In this document: positions 23,441-31,423 of the stretch, piece by piece
How the letters are laid out: each line of letters opens with the position of its first letter
How positions within the stretch are numbered: position 1 is the stretch's first letter
Assembly (NCBI GenBank): GCA_018241425.1
Contig: JAFEDU010000005.1
Span: forward strand, 62,001-126,000
From: Pseudomonadota bacterium
GTDB taxonomy: Bacteria; Pseudomonadota; Gammaproteobacteria; Steroidobacterales; Steroidobacteraceae
Length of the DNA: 64,000 nt
Direction of reading: 5' to 3'
Translations under genes and position numbers: made by a program
Notes under the pieces: generated by a model
The model's input: only the letters and a program-made list of their open reading frames with translations
Database searches by the model: none
What the model was told of the DNA's origin: nothing

Positions 23441-25957
23441 TCAGAGCGCCTGGGAGGAGCGGCTTTGCACCGCGCGGGAGCGCGTTATGAATTGAGTGTA
23501 CTGACCTGAGAGTTCGGGCTTCTGCTTCACGATTTCCTGCGCCGACTGCAGTACGGTCTCGGCGGTGCGCCGCGCGGCACTCCAGCCCTCAGCGCGATGG
23601 CTGCGCGGGGTCGCCTCCGCGGCGGCGGCATACGCCTCGGCGAGCACCGTCTGCGCCTCGATGTACGCGGCACTGAGTTCCAGGTCGCTCGCCGGCGGGC
23701 TGGGCAAGGCGCCCAGGATCCGCAGTGCCGCCTGGCAATGGCTGACGGCCTTGGCGGGATCCAGGGTGATGTACAGGCTGCACGTGTTCTCGTCGTTGTC
23801 CGCAAGATCCAGCTGGGCGAGCCGATTGCTCCTGTCTGAGTCGTACAGCCTCTGGAATATCGGCTGGCTCTCCTCGAGGTACGGCAGTCCCTCGCGGGGC
23901 TTGCCGAGGCCCGCCAGCGAGAAACCCAGTTCCCCGGCCGTTACTGCCAGGTGCCGCTGCAGACTGGCATTGTTCGGGTCGTCGTGCGCCACGCTGCGCA
24001 TGGTATTCAGAGCCCGGGTCAGGTACTCGATGGCCTGCGCATGGCTGGCGTCGTCCGATTTCGTCAGCAGATTCTCCCCGACGTTGGAATAGGCGAACGC
24101 CAGGTTGTTGCGGTTCGCGAGGGAGCTGTCGCGGGCGACCACCTGCTCATACGTCTGCGCGGCCGTGCGCGAATCCGCCAGGGCCCCGTCGGGGTCGCCG
24201 TGATTGCCGCGAAACTGCGCCCGGCCGAAGTACGCGCGGCCGACCCACGCCCGCACTTCGACCGAGTCCGGCTGGAGCTGCAGCCGGCGCTGGGTGAGCG
24301 CAATGCCCTTGTTGATCATCTCCAGTTGTTCCTGCGGTCGGCCGAGTGCGCCGAGAGCGCCGGCCGCGAGGTTGTACGCCCGTGCAAGCGTCATGAATTC
24401 GGGGCGCGATGCAGGGTCAGTTCCCAGCGCCCGATCCAGGAGTGCGATCGCTTTTTGGAAATTCTCCAGGGCGCCCTTGTGATCCCCGAGATTGTCATAG
24501 CCCACCTCCCCCTGCACCCGACCCACGTGCAGGTAGGCCTCGGCCAGTTCGACCTGCAGGGCCCGGTCGGATCCGGATTCCCGTGACAGCATGTCCAGGT
24601 AGGTGAGCGCCTTGGTGACCAGTAGTTGCCGTGCCTTGATCGAACCGGGCAGTTTCGCGATCTCATCGTGCAGATCGAACATGAACGAATTGGCCAGCTG
24701 CCGAACGCTGTCGAAGTGCCGCTGCGCGCGGTCGCGCTCGGCGGCCGCGATACGCGCCTGGTGCTCGGTCGCGAGGATCCCCGCGACCAGCACGACGGCG
24801 ATCGCGGCCAGCGCGAAGGACAGGGCCCGGTTACGCGCAACGAACCGGCCCGCCGCATACCGCCATGTCCGCGGTCGTGCCGCGACCGTGCGTTGGTCGA
24901 GGTGCCGCTGCAGATCGTCGGCGAGCTGCTGCACGGAAGCGTAGCGGCGCGCGGGCTCCTTGCGCAGCGCGGTGAGAACGATGCTATCGAGATCACCCCG
25001 CAGCTGGTTGCGGGTCACCAGCGCGGAGTCGCTCGCGAGCGCTGCGCTCGGCATCGGGGGATCCGCCTCGCACACTTCGCGCGCCAGCGTGTAGGTATCC
25101 GCGCTGTCGGTGCGGTACGGGCTCCTGCCGGTGAGCATCCTGTACAGCAGGACGCCGAGCGCGTACTCGTCACTCGCGGTCGTGATGGGTTGGTTGCGGA
25201 TCTGCTCCGGGCTCGAATATTCCGGGGTCATCGCGTGCACTTGCGTCTGCGCCGCACCGTCGCCCGCCGCCAGCACTTTGGCGATGCCGAAATCCAGGAG
25301 CTTCACCTGCCCGTCATCGGTGACCAGAATGTTGCCGGGCTTCAGGTCCCGGTGGATCGTGAGGTGCTGGTGCGCGAAGTGCACCGCGCCGCAGACATCC
25401 AGGAACAGCTCGATGCGTTGCCTTACGGTGAGCCCACGGCTTTCGCAGAACTGGTCGATGGGCACCCCCTTGATCAGCTCCATGACCAGATATGGCGCAC
25501 CGCCGTCGGTGATGCCCGCATCGAGGATGCGGGCGATGTGCGGATGCTGCAGGGAGGCGAGGATCTCGCGCTCGGCGCGAAACCGGTTCAGCATGAACTC
25601 CCCGGCGAGGCCGCGCCTGATCAGCTTGATGGCGACCTCCTGGGGATAGAGTCCGTCGGCGCGCACCGCGCGATAGACTTCCCCCATGCCGCCGGCGCCG
25701 AGCAGCGACAGGATGCGGTAGGCCCCCAGGATGCGGCCGATCCAGGAGGATTCGCCGCTCACGTCCGCCGCCGCTGCCGGCACCTCCAGGAAAGAGTTCG
25801 AGCTGGCCAGCGCCGCCAGCAGGGACTGAACCTCGGCGCGCATCCCGGGGTCCGCCGCGCACTCGCGCGAGAGAAACTCGTCCTGCTCGGCGGGACTGAG
25901 CTCGATGCACGCATGAAACAGTGCCCGCGTGCGCTGCCAGCGGTCCTCGGTACTCAT
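23441..25957 (-). CDS. Transmembrane Ser/Thr protein kinase with TPR-like C-terminal region
   Basis: This 838-residue Hanks-type kinase has a complete catalytic domain at about residues 80–350: GAGGMGEVYRA (P-loop), Lys111 in EVAIKLI, HRDLKPGN (202–209) and LLDFGIAK (DFG 222–224). It should therefore be active. One membrane helix (about 377–396) separates it from an external helical region of over 400 residues with TPR-like repeats (ALENFQKAIALLDRAL, AYSNVGENLLTKS, HLAVTAGELGFSLAGLGK). Before the kinase lies an 80-residue segment that includes RALFHACIELSPAEQDEFL, typical of kinases paired with ECF sigma factors. The ATG overlaps the stop of the sigma gene (ATGA). Phosphorylation of that sigma factor is the expected output. 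Confidence 0.93.
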   Translation of the reverse strand: MSTEDRWQRTRALFHACIELSPAEQDEFLSRECAADPGMRAEVQSLLAALASSNSFLEVPAAAADVSGESSWIGRILGAYRILSLLGAGGMGEVYRAVRADGLYPQEVAIKLIRRGLAGEFMLNRFRAEREILASLQHPHIARILDAGITDGGAPYLVMELIKGVPIDQFCESRGLTVRQRIELFLDVCGAVHFAHQHLTIHRDLKPGNILVTDDGQVKLLDFGIAKVLAAGDGAAQTQVHAMTPEYSSPEQIRNQPITTASDEYALGVLLYRMLTGRSPYRTDSADTYTLAREVCEADPPMPSAALASDSALVTRNQLRGDLDSIVLTALRKEPARRYASVQQLADDLQRHLDQRTVAARPRTWRYAAGRFVARNRALSFALAAIAVVLVAGILATEHQARIAAAERDRAQRHFDSVRQLANSFMFDLHDEIAKLPGSIKARQLLVTKALTYLDMLSRESGSDRALQVELAEAYLHVGRVQGEVGYDNLGDHKGALENFQKAIALLDRALGTDPASRPEFMTLARAYNLAAGALGALGRPQEQLEMINKGIALTQRRLQLQPDSVEVRAWVGRAYFGRAQFRGNHGDPDGALADSRTAAQTYEQVVARDSSLANRNNLAFAYSNVGENLLTKSDDASHAQAIEYLTRALNTMRSVAHDDPNNASLQRHLAVTAGELGFSLAGLGKPREGLPYLEESQPIFQRLYDSDRSNRLAQLDLADNDENTCSLYITLDPAKAVSHCQAALRILGALPSPPASDLELSAAYIEAQTVLAEAYAAAAEATPRSHRAEGWSAARRTAETVLQSAQEIVKQKPELSGQYTQFITRSRAVQSRSSQAL

Positions 25958-26580
25958 GCGCCGCTCTCCGTCATTTCCCGCGCCAGCCACGCCTTGGCCA
26001 TCATCCAGTCGCGCTTGACGGTGGCGTTGGAGATGTTCAGCACCTGTCCGGTCTCCTCGACGGTAAGTCCGCCGAAGAAGCGCAGCTCGACGATCTGCGC
26101 CTGCCGGCGGTCGATGCGGTCGAGCTTGGCCAGTGCACAGTCGATGGCCACGATATCCGCGCTGGTGCCGGACTCATCCGGCGGCCCCGCAACCTGCAGC
26201 GCCACCGGCCCCTCGACGCCCTCGACGTTCTCCTGAACGGCATCGATGGAGACGTGCTCCAACCCGCCACCGCGCTTCGCCGCGAGCCGGGCGCGCGCCT
26301 CATCGACCAGGATGCGCCGCATGATGTTGGAGGCGATCGAAAAGAAGTGCGACCGGCTCTGCCAGTGGGGCAGCTTCTGGTCCACCAGCCTGAGAAAGGC
26401 TTCGTGCACGAGGCCGGTGGTCTGCAACGTACGGGCCCCGGACTCGCGGCGCATGTGCCGGGCGGCAAGCAGCCGCATCTGGTCGTATATGAGCGGCGTC
26501 AGGGCCTTGAGCGCTTCGGGGTCGCCCTCACTCCATGCGACCAGCAGACAGGTGATCTGCATGTCGGGCACGGCTGCCAC
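25954..26580 (-). CDS. ECF sigma factor of the kinase-linked (ECF43/TIGR02999-like) type
   Basis: This 208-residue RNA polymerase sigma factor has region 2 (LIYDQMRLLAARHMRR, LVHEAFLRLVD, HFFSIASNIMRRILVDEARAR) and region 4 (LRFFGGLTVEETGQVLNISNATVKRDWMMAKAWL) joined by a linker of about 50 residues. Where most ECF factors have an acidic DAED-like motif before LVQE, this one has LQTTGLVHE; Thr54 and Thr55 occupy that place. In studied ECF43 proteins a threonine here is phosphorylated by the partner kinase to allow core binding. The GTG at 26580 is preferred for its AGGAG seven or eight bases upstream; other starts lie at 26625 and 26562. No anti-sigma gene is present; the kinase gene follows with a four-base overlap. 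Confidence 0.92.
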   Translation of the reverse strand: MAAVPDMQITCLLVAWSEGDPEALKALTPLIYDQMRLLAARHMRRESGARTLQTTGLVHEAFLRLVDQKLPHWQSRSHFFSIASNIMRRILVDEARARLAAKRGGGLEHVSIDAVQENVEGVEGPVALQVAGPPDESGTSADIVAIDCALAKLDRIDRRQAQIVELRFFGGLTVEETGQVLNISNATVKRDWMMAKAWLAREMTESGA

Positions 26581-26661
26581 ATCGGGTCTCCTGCTCTTTG
26601 CTCCGATCTTAGCCTGACCGGGCACTGGGCAAGAATTAAACTGTTGATTTTATTATAAATT

Positions 26662-26738
26662 TGGCGCGCCCGACTGGATTCGAACCAGCGACCTGCAGCT
26701 TCGGAGGCTGCCACTCTATCCAACTGAGCTACGGGCGC
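26662..26738 (-). tRNA. tRNA-Arg (anticodon CCG)
   Basis: Read on the minus strand, 77 bases fold as a full cloverleaf. The acceptor stem is GCGCCCG/CGGGCGC; the D-arm contains GCTCAGTTGGATAGAG; the anticodon stem GCAGC/GCTGC encloses loop CTCCGAA with anticodon CCG; the T-arm is GCTGG-TTCGAAT-CCAGT. The CCA end is encoded (26662–26664). It reads the Arg codon CGG, which is abundant in such GC-rich genes. It lies upstream of the sigma factor gene, on the same strand. No integrase or duplicated 3' end is seen next to it. Confidence 0.97.
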
Positions 26739-26892
26739 GTTGGGGCGGGCGATCATACGCGCCGGTCCCCGAGGGCGTCCATTTTGGCCCCCGAAAACAA
26801 GGCCATCCGCATTGCGCGTGGGGCGGAACCGGGAGCTTTCCGCGGCGTCCAATAGGGCGCAAAGTGGCGAAACGAATGACGGGAGGACTCCC

Positions 26893-27141
26893 ATGCTCCG
26901 GATGGCAACCCTGACGCTGGCGCTGGCCCTCGCGGCCTGCGCCACACCCCGCACCCCGAGCCCCGCCTCGGCAAACGCTGCGGCAAACCCTTCATCCGCC
27001 TGCAACCCGACCGCCTCCCGGCTGCCGATGGCAAATTGTGCCGCGGGGTTCAGCCATACCCAGCAGGACATCAACGCGACCGGCCAGCAGGGCAATGATA
27101 TGGGCCAGGCGCTGCGGATGATCGACCCTTCGGTCCGCTGA
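26893..27141 (+). CDS. Small lipoprotein of unknown function
   Basis: This 82-residue product has a signal peptide MLRMATLTLALALAACATP with lipobox LAAC. The mature part is Ala/Pro/Asn-rich and then contains two cysteines (SSACNPTAS, MANCAAGF) that may form a disulfide, and a C-terminal stretch rich in Gln and Gly (TQQDINATGQQGNDMGQALRM). A GGAGG ribosome-binding site precedes the ATG. No family is recognised. A hairpin (GGCGGCC/GGCCGCC, 27150–27170) follows the stop. Confidence 0.65.
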   Translation: MLRMATLTLALALAACATPRTPSPASANAAANPSSACNPTASRLPMANCAAGFSHTQQDINATGQQGNDMGQALRMIDPSVR

Positions 27142-27274
27142 CAGAGCCCGGCGGCCTTCCGCGGGCCGCCCTCTGCGCTCTGCGCCGGTCCCGGCCCCCG
27201 CTCCCTTAACCGACGGGTGGCGGCGCGGCTATACTGCGCCGCCGCTTCGGCCATTGGCGCAGAAAGAACGCATT

Positions 27275-27793
27275 GTGAGCAAGCACGATACCCATTTCAT
27301 CAATGTCTTCAGCGTGGTGATCGGTCTTCTGATTCTGGTCGCGCTGGGTATCTTCGCCTTCGCCCGAGTGGTGGGGCACACCCAGGAGCGGCAAGTGCTT
27401 GAGGAGCGCGACTACAGCAAGAACGTCGCCGACCGCCTGGCGCCGGTGAGCCGCGAGGCCGTCGCCGGCCAGGACAACGCCGCGCTTGCGATCAAGTCCG
27501 ACTCGGGCTCTGCCGGGTCGGCCATGCCGGTCGCGCTACCCAAGGACGGCGCCGCGGTATTCCAGCAGGTCTGCAGCACGTGCCACGGTGCCGGCATCGC
27601 CGGTGCCCCGAAGGCCGGGGATAAGGCCGCCTGGGGCCCGCGCATCGCGCAGGGCAAGGCGACGCTGTATGAGCACGCACTCAAGGGCTTCAACGGCAAG
27701 AGCGGGGTCATGCCGGCCAAGGGCGGCCGCATCGACCTTTCGGACGACCTGGTGAAGCAGGCCGTCGACCACATGGTGCAGATGGCCCAGTAG
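27275..27793 (+). CDS. Membrane-anchored cytochrome c5
   Basis: This single-heme respiratory electron carrier has 172 residues. The N-terminal helix FINVFSVVIGLLILVALGIFAFARVVG is an uncleaved anchor. A linker of about 50 residues leads to the heme domain with CSTCHG and the axial Met in KSGVMPAKGG, the class I short-chain cytochrome c5 pattern. The start is GTG at 27275 (MSKHDTHF is the usual beginning in homologues); a TTG 21 bases upstream is less likely. The gene converges on ubiK, with a shared hairpin between the stops. Confidence 0.9.
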   Translation: MSKHDTHFINVFSVVIGLLILVALGIFAFARVVGHTQERQVLEERDYSKNVADRLAPVSREAVAGQDNAALAIKSDSGSAGSAMPVALPKDGAAVFQQVCSTCHGAGIAGAPKAGDKAAWGPRIAQGKATLYEHALKGFNGKSGVMPAKGGRIDLSDDLVKQAVDHMVQMAQ

Positions 27794-27803
27794 GGCAAGG
27801 CCA

Positions 27804-27821
27804 GGCCGCGGGTCCGCGGCC
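27804..27821. terminator. Hairpin between convergent cytochrome c5 and ubiK genes
   Basis: GGCCGCG-GGTC-CGCGGCC, a perfect 7-bp stem with a 4-base loop, lies in the 31-base gap between two convergent stop codons. Its symmetry lets it act on both transcripts, though no T-run is present. Confidence 0.4.
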
Positions 27822-27824
27822 CCG

Positions 27825-28067
27825 TCAGGGCCCGTCCGCCTCCAGCGCCGCAAGGCGCTTCTCCAGCGCCTCCAGCCGCGCGCGCGTGCGCTCGAGCACC
27901 CGCGTCTGCGCGTCGAACTCGTCGCGGCTCACCAGGTCGAGCTTGCTCAGGCGGTCGCGGAGGATCGCGCGGAAATTGCCCTCCAGGTCCGTCTGCACGC
28001 TCTTCAGTGCCGGCGGCACGCGCTCCATCAGGCGGCGCGCGATTTCGTCGATCCGCATCGTGTCCAT
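27825..28067 (-). CDS. ubiK: Ubiquinone biosynthesis accessory factor UbiK
   Basis: This 80-residue protein assists the aerobic ubiquinone complex, binding UbiJ and lipids. It begins with an amphipathic helix (IDEIARRLMERVPPALKSVQTDLEGNFRAILRDRLSKLDLVSRDEFD) and ends in a coiled coil (LERTRARLEALEKRLAALE), the complete BMFP/YqiC plan. The ATG is preceded by GAGGA at a suitable distance; upstream in-frame codons give an unrelated Cys/Arg-rich extension. In this lineage ubiK commonly stands divergently next to glnK–amtB; here it is divergent from amtB directly. Confidence 0.92.
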   Translation of the reverse strand: MDTMRIDEIARRLMERVPPALKSVQTDLEGNFRAILRDRLSKLDLVSRDEFDAQTRVLERTRARLEALEKRLAALEADGP

Positions 28068-28142
28068 GCCGGTAATCCTCCTCGACGCTGCCCGAAAAAG
28101 AGGCGCATGCCGCCCGTTGGGCTCCAAAACGGTGCAGGCGCT

Positions 28143-28157
28143 GCACGCTCCGCGTGC
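28143..28157 (+). promoter_or_regulatory. NtrC-like enhancer site upstream of amtB
   Basis: GCAC-7 bases-GTGC at 28143–28157 matches the dyad spacing of NtrC sites. Just upstream, GTGCAG-GCG-CTGCAC (28131–28145) is a second inverted repeat that overlaps it. Both lie 34–60 bases before the sigma-54 element, closer than usual for an enhancer, but correct in order. Confidence 0.5.
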
Positions 28158-28190
28158 GCAAACCCCGGGAATTACGATCCGGGACGCGCA

Positions 28191-28206
28191 TGGCACGGAA
28201 GCTGCA
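28191..28206 (+). promoter_or_regulatory. Sigma-54 promoter of amtB
   Basis: TGGCACGGAAGCTGCA fits the -24/-12 consensus TGGCACG-N4-TTGCA at every fixed position but one (C for T). The GG and GC doublets are at the required distance. Transcription should start near 28217, leaving an 84-base leader before amtB. Together with the GCAC-N7-GTGC dyad it predicts activation during nitrogen limitation. Confidence 0.7.
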
Positions 28207-28300
28207 CCTCCGAAGCGCGCGGTGGCCTAGCTTAACGGGCAGCCGCCGCCACCGCACGCCCCACCGATCCCGGGACGGCGGTTCGGACAACGGAGAGACC

Positions 28301-29719
28301 ATGCTCACAGCCCCGCGACGCCCGGTGCTCCTGGCGCGACTCCTGACCGTTGCGCTCCTGGCAGCCCCGGCGCTCGCACTCGCGTCCGACCCGGTGGTAC
28401 CGAACAAGGCAGACACCGCCTGGATGCTCACCTCCACGGCACTGGTGCTCCTGATGTCGGTGCCGGCGCTGGGCCTTTTCTACGGCGGACTGGTGCGCAC
28501 CAAGAACATGCTCTCGGTGCTGATGCAGGTGTTCGTCGGCTTCTCACTGATCACCGTGCTGTGGTGCATCTACGGCTACTCGCTCGCCTTCACGCAGGGC
28601 AACGCCTTCATCGGCGGGTTCTCGCGCCTGTTCCTGTCCGGCGTCTTCGACCCCAGGACCGGCAGCTTCGCCACCGTCTCCACCTTCTCCAAGAACACCG
28701 TGCTGTACGAGCTGGTATACGTCGCCTTCCAGGCGACCTTCGCCGCCATCACCTGCTGCCTGATCCTCGGCGCGGTGGTCGAGCGCATCAAGTTCTCGGC
28801 GGTGCTGCTGTTCCTGGTCATCTGGTTCACCTTCAGTTACCTGCCGGTGGCGCACATGGTGTGGTACTGGCCCGGCGCCGATGCCTTCACCCCGACCGCG
28901 GACGTGAATGCCCTCACGGCGCAGGGCGGCCTCATCTGGCGCTGGGGCGCGCTCGACTACGCCGGCGGCACGGTGGTCCACATCAACGCGGGCGTCGCCG
29001 GCCTCGTCGGCGCGTTCGTGCTGGGCAAGCGCGTCGGCTTCGGGCGCGAGCCGATGCCGCCGCACAGCCTGACGCTCACGATGGTGGGGGCGTCGCTCCT
29101 GTGGTTCGGCTGGTTCGGCTTCAATGCGGGCTCGGCCCTGGAGGCCAACGGCGCGGCAGCACTGGCCTTCGTCAACACCTACCTCGCCACCGCGTGCGCG
29201 GTGCTCTCCTGGATGGGGGCCGAGTGGATCCTCAAGGGCAAGCCCTCGATGCTGGGCGCGGCCTCGGGTGCGGTGGCGGGGCTCGTCGCGATCACGCCGG
29301 CGGCCGGCAACGTCGGCATCCCCGGTGCATTCGTGATCGGCCTCGGCGCGGGACTGGTCTGCCTGTGGGGCGTGACGGGACTGAAGCGGCGCATCCGTGC
29401 CGACGATGCGCTCGACGTATTCGGCGTGCACGCCCTGGGCGGCATCTTCGGCGCGCTGATGACCGGCATCTTCAACGCACCCGCGCTCGGGGGTCCCGGG
29501 ATCAGCGACAACGTGACCGGCGCGCAGAGCTACCCCGGCATCGCGGCCCAGCTGTTCATCCAGTTCAAGGCGGTCTGCCTGGTCGTGGTCTGGACCGCGG
29601 CAGTGGCCTGGGTCGGGTTCAGGGTGGTCAAGGCCCTGACCGGCCTGCGGGTACCGGAGGAAGAGGAGCGCGAGGGCCTGGACATCACCTCGCACGGCGA
29701 GCGGGCGTACGACCTGTAA
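28301..29719 (+). CDS. amtB: Ammonium transporter AmtB
   Basis: This 472-residue trimeric ammonia/ammonium channel of the inner membrane has a cleavable signal peptide (LLTVALLAAPALALA) before the eleven helices. The periplasmic entrance AFTQGNAFIGG, the twin pore histidines in PVAHMVWYW and VFGVHALGGIFGALMTGIF, and the signature DYAGGTVVHINAGVAGLVGAFVLG are all present. The C-terminal tail VPEEEEREGLDITSHGERAYDL is the part that contacts the GlnK regulator. No glnK gene lies beside it; the 233 bases upstream hold only control sequence. An intrinsic terminator follows. Confidence 0.97.
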   Translation: MLTAPRRPVLLARLLTVALLAAPALALASDPVVPNKADTAWMLTSTALVLLMSVPALGLFYGGLVRTKNMLSVLMQVFVGFSLITVLWCIYGYSLAFTQGNAFIGGFSRLFLSGVFDPRTGSFATVSTFSKNTVLYELVYVAFQATFAAITCCLILGAVVERIKFSAVLLFLVIWFTFSYLPVAHMVWYWPGADAFTPTADVNALTAQGGLIWRWGALDYAGGTVVHINAGVAGLVGAFVLGKRVGFGREPMPPHSLTLTMVGASLLWFGWFGFNAGSALEANGAAALAFVNTYLATACAVLSWMGAEWILKGKPSMLGAASGAVAGLVAITPAAGNVGIPGAFVIGLGAGLVCLWGVTGLKRRIRADDALDVFGVHALGGIFGALMTGIFNAPALGGPGISDNVTGAQSYPGIAAQLFIQFKAVCLVVVWTAAVAWVGFRVVKALTGLRVPEEEEREGLDITSHGERAYDL

Positions 29720-29743
29720 GAGAGTTCGATCGGCACTTCGTTA

Positions 29744-29783
29744 GGGCCCCGACTGGCGCGCTGGCGCCCGGGGCCCCTTCTTT
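29744..29783 (+). terminator. Intrinsic terminator after amtB
   Basis: GGGCCCCG (29744–29751) pairs with CGGGGCCC (29769–29776), with further internal pairing in the GC-rich loop; TTCTTT follows. It lies 25 bases after the amtB stop. Confidence 0.8.
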
Positions 29784-29888
29784 GTAGGGTGTGAACCAGC
29801 GCGCCGGGGCCGCCTGCTGCGGGTGTGACGGAGTTCAAAGGTCGGCCGGGCGCCGGACCGCCATACTCCACGGGCCGGAGGCTCCTTT

Positions 29889-30413
29889 ATGTCGCGATAC
29901 ATACCGATCTGCGCTCTCCTCGTGCTGGGCTCGCTCAGCATCGCCCAGGCCGACGTCTACCGCTGGGTGGACGAGAAGGGTGAGCCGCATTACAGCGACC
30001 AGTGGGTGCCGGGCTCGACCGTCGTCAAGACGAGCAAGCTCCACCCCGGGTCGGACACCATGGGTGCCCCCGCGGGCAGGCCGGCCACCGACCGTGGCGG
30101 CCCGCAGGCCGACGACCAGGCCAACAAGAACGCCGTGCAGGCCGACATCGCCAAGAGCCGCGATGCGCAGTGCAAGACCGCGAAGGATGCCTACATGAAG
30201 GCGATCCTCTCGCGCCGCGTGTACAAGGAAGGCAAGGACGGCTCCAAGGACTTCCTCTCCGACCAGGAGGCCGATGCCTACCGCGAGCAGGCGCGCAAGA
30301 ACGTGCAGGCGTTCTGCGGCAGCGTGCCGGCCTTCGATCCCAACGCCCCCATCCCGGAACCGCAGCCGATCCCGGAGCCGAAGGTCAAGCCGGCGGACGC
30401 GACCTCGCCGTAA
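29889..30413 (+). CDS. Exported DUF4124-domain protein
   Basis: This 174-residue exported protein has a signal peptide (YIPICALLVLGSLSIAQA) followed at once by the DUF4124 motif DVYRWVDEKGEPHYSDQWVPGS, a short beta-hairpin domain common in gammaproteobacterial envelope proteins. The rest is a Lys/Asp-rich helical region with two Cys (DAQCKTAKDAY, VQAFCGSV) and a Pro/Glu-rich C-terminal tail. The function of the family is unknown. It appears to be a single-gene unit between the amtB terminator and a dehydrogenase gene. Confidence 0.85.
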   Translation: MSRYIPICALLVLGSLSIAQADVYRWVDEKGEPHYSDQWVPGSTVVKTSKLHPGSDTMGAPAGRPATDRGGPQADDQANKNAVQADIAKSRDAQCKTAKDAYMKAILSRRVYKEGKDGSKDFLSDQEADAYREQARKNVQAFCGSVPAFDPNAPIPEPQPIPEPKVKPADATSP

Positions 30414-30517
30414 CGGCGGCCTCGCCTCCCGACCCGGCGCGGGTTTCCGCCCACTCGGCCCACGCTCTATAGTGACGGCCGCGAACGGTCCCTCCTGGAC
30501 CTGCGGGTGAACACACG

Positions 30518-31423
30518 ATGCGCGTAGGTTTCGTAGGTCTCGGTGCCATGGGCATGCACATGGCGCGCAACCTCCACAAGGCGGGACTGCTCGCCGCCCT
30601 CTACAACCGCACGACCGCCAAGGCCACCGCGCTCGCCGCCGAGCTCGGCGTCAAGGCGTGTGCGAGCCTGGCCGAGCTGGGCGCCGCCAGCGACACGGTG
30701 GTCTCCTGCGTCTCGGCGGACGCAGACGTCATCGAGGTGGCCACCGCGCTCAGCACCGCGCTGCCGCGGGGCGCGCTCCTCATCGACTGCTCGACGGTGG
30801 GTTCCGATACCGCGCAGCGCGCCGCCGCACTACTCCTGCCCCGCGGCATCGCCTTCATGGACTGCCCGGTGTCAGGCGGCGTCGAGGGCGCCCGCGATGC
30901 GACGCTCGCGATCATGGCGGGCGGGGACGAGGCGTCCTTCGACCGCGCGCAGCCGGTCCTCAAGGCGCTCGGGCGCGCCGTCACCCTGTTCGGGCCGGTC
31001 GGCATGGGACAGGCCGCCAAGGCCACCAACCAGATCATGTGTGCCGGGATCATCGAGGCGGTCTCCGAGGCCATGGCCTTCGCGCACGCCCAGGGACTGC
31101 CGCTCGAGCAGCTGATCGAGACGCTGGGCAAGGGCGCCGGCTCATCGTGGTACTTCGTACACCGCGCGCCCAACATGGTGCGGGGCAGCTACCCCGCCGG
31201 CTTCCGGGTGCGGCTGCACGCCAAGGACCTCGGCATCTGCCACGACATGGCGGCGCGCTTTGGCGTGGCGCTCCCGGTAGTCGAGCGCATGCTGCGCGAA
31301 TACGCCGAGCTCACCGCACGGGGCTTCGGGGACGAGGACATATCCTCCACCTACCGCCTGAAGTCCGAGCTCTTCGAGCGTACCAACATCATGAAAGCCC
31401 CGCCGCTGCGCGGCGACCCATGA
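30518..31423 (+). CDS. NAD(P)-dependent beta-hydroxyacid dehydrogenase
   Basis: This 301-residue protein belongs to the 3-hydroxyisobutyrate/tartronate semialdehyde reductase family. GFVGLGAMGMHMARNLHKAG is the Rossmann dinucleotide loop, MDCPVSGGVEGARDATLAIM the substrate-binding signature (DxPVSGG), and GQAAKATNQIM carries the catalytic Lys. Asn replaces Asp at the strand-2 end (LYNRTTAKA), a sign that NADP is preferred. The exact substrate (3-hydroxyisobutyrate, tartronate semialdehyde or another) cannot be fixed. Its stop overlaps the histidine kinase start (ATGA). Confidence 0.9.
   Translation: MRVGFVGLGAMGMHMARNLHKAGLLAALYNRTTAKATALAAELGVKACASLAELGAASDTVVSCVSADADVIEVATALSTALPRGALLIDCSTVGSDTAQRAAALLLPRGIAFMDCPVSGGVEGARDATLAIMAGGDEASFDRAQPVLKALGRAVTLFGPVGMGQAAKATNQIMCAGIIEAVSEAMAFAHAQGLPLEQLIETLGKGAGSSWYFVHRAPNMVRGSYPAGFRVRLHAKDLGICHDMAARFGVALPVVERMLREYAELTARGFGDEDISSTYRLKSELFERTNIMKAPPLRGDP

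Noticed and set aside
26662..26738. tRNA-Arg as an integration site for a mobile element
   Set aside because: No integrase, no repeated tRNA 3' end and no composition change next to it.
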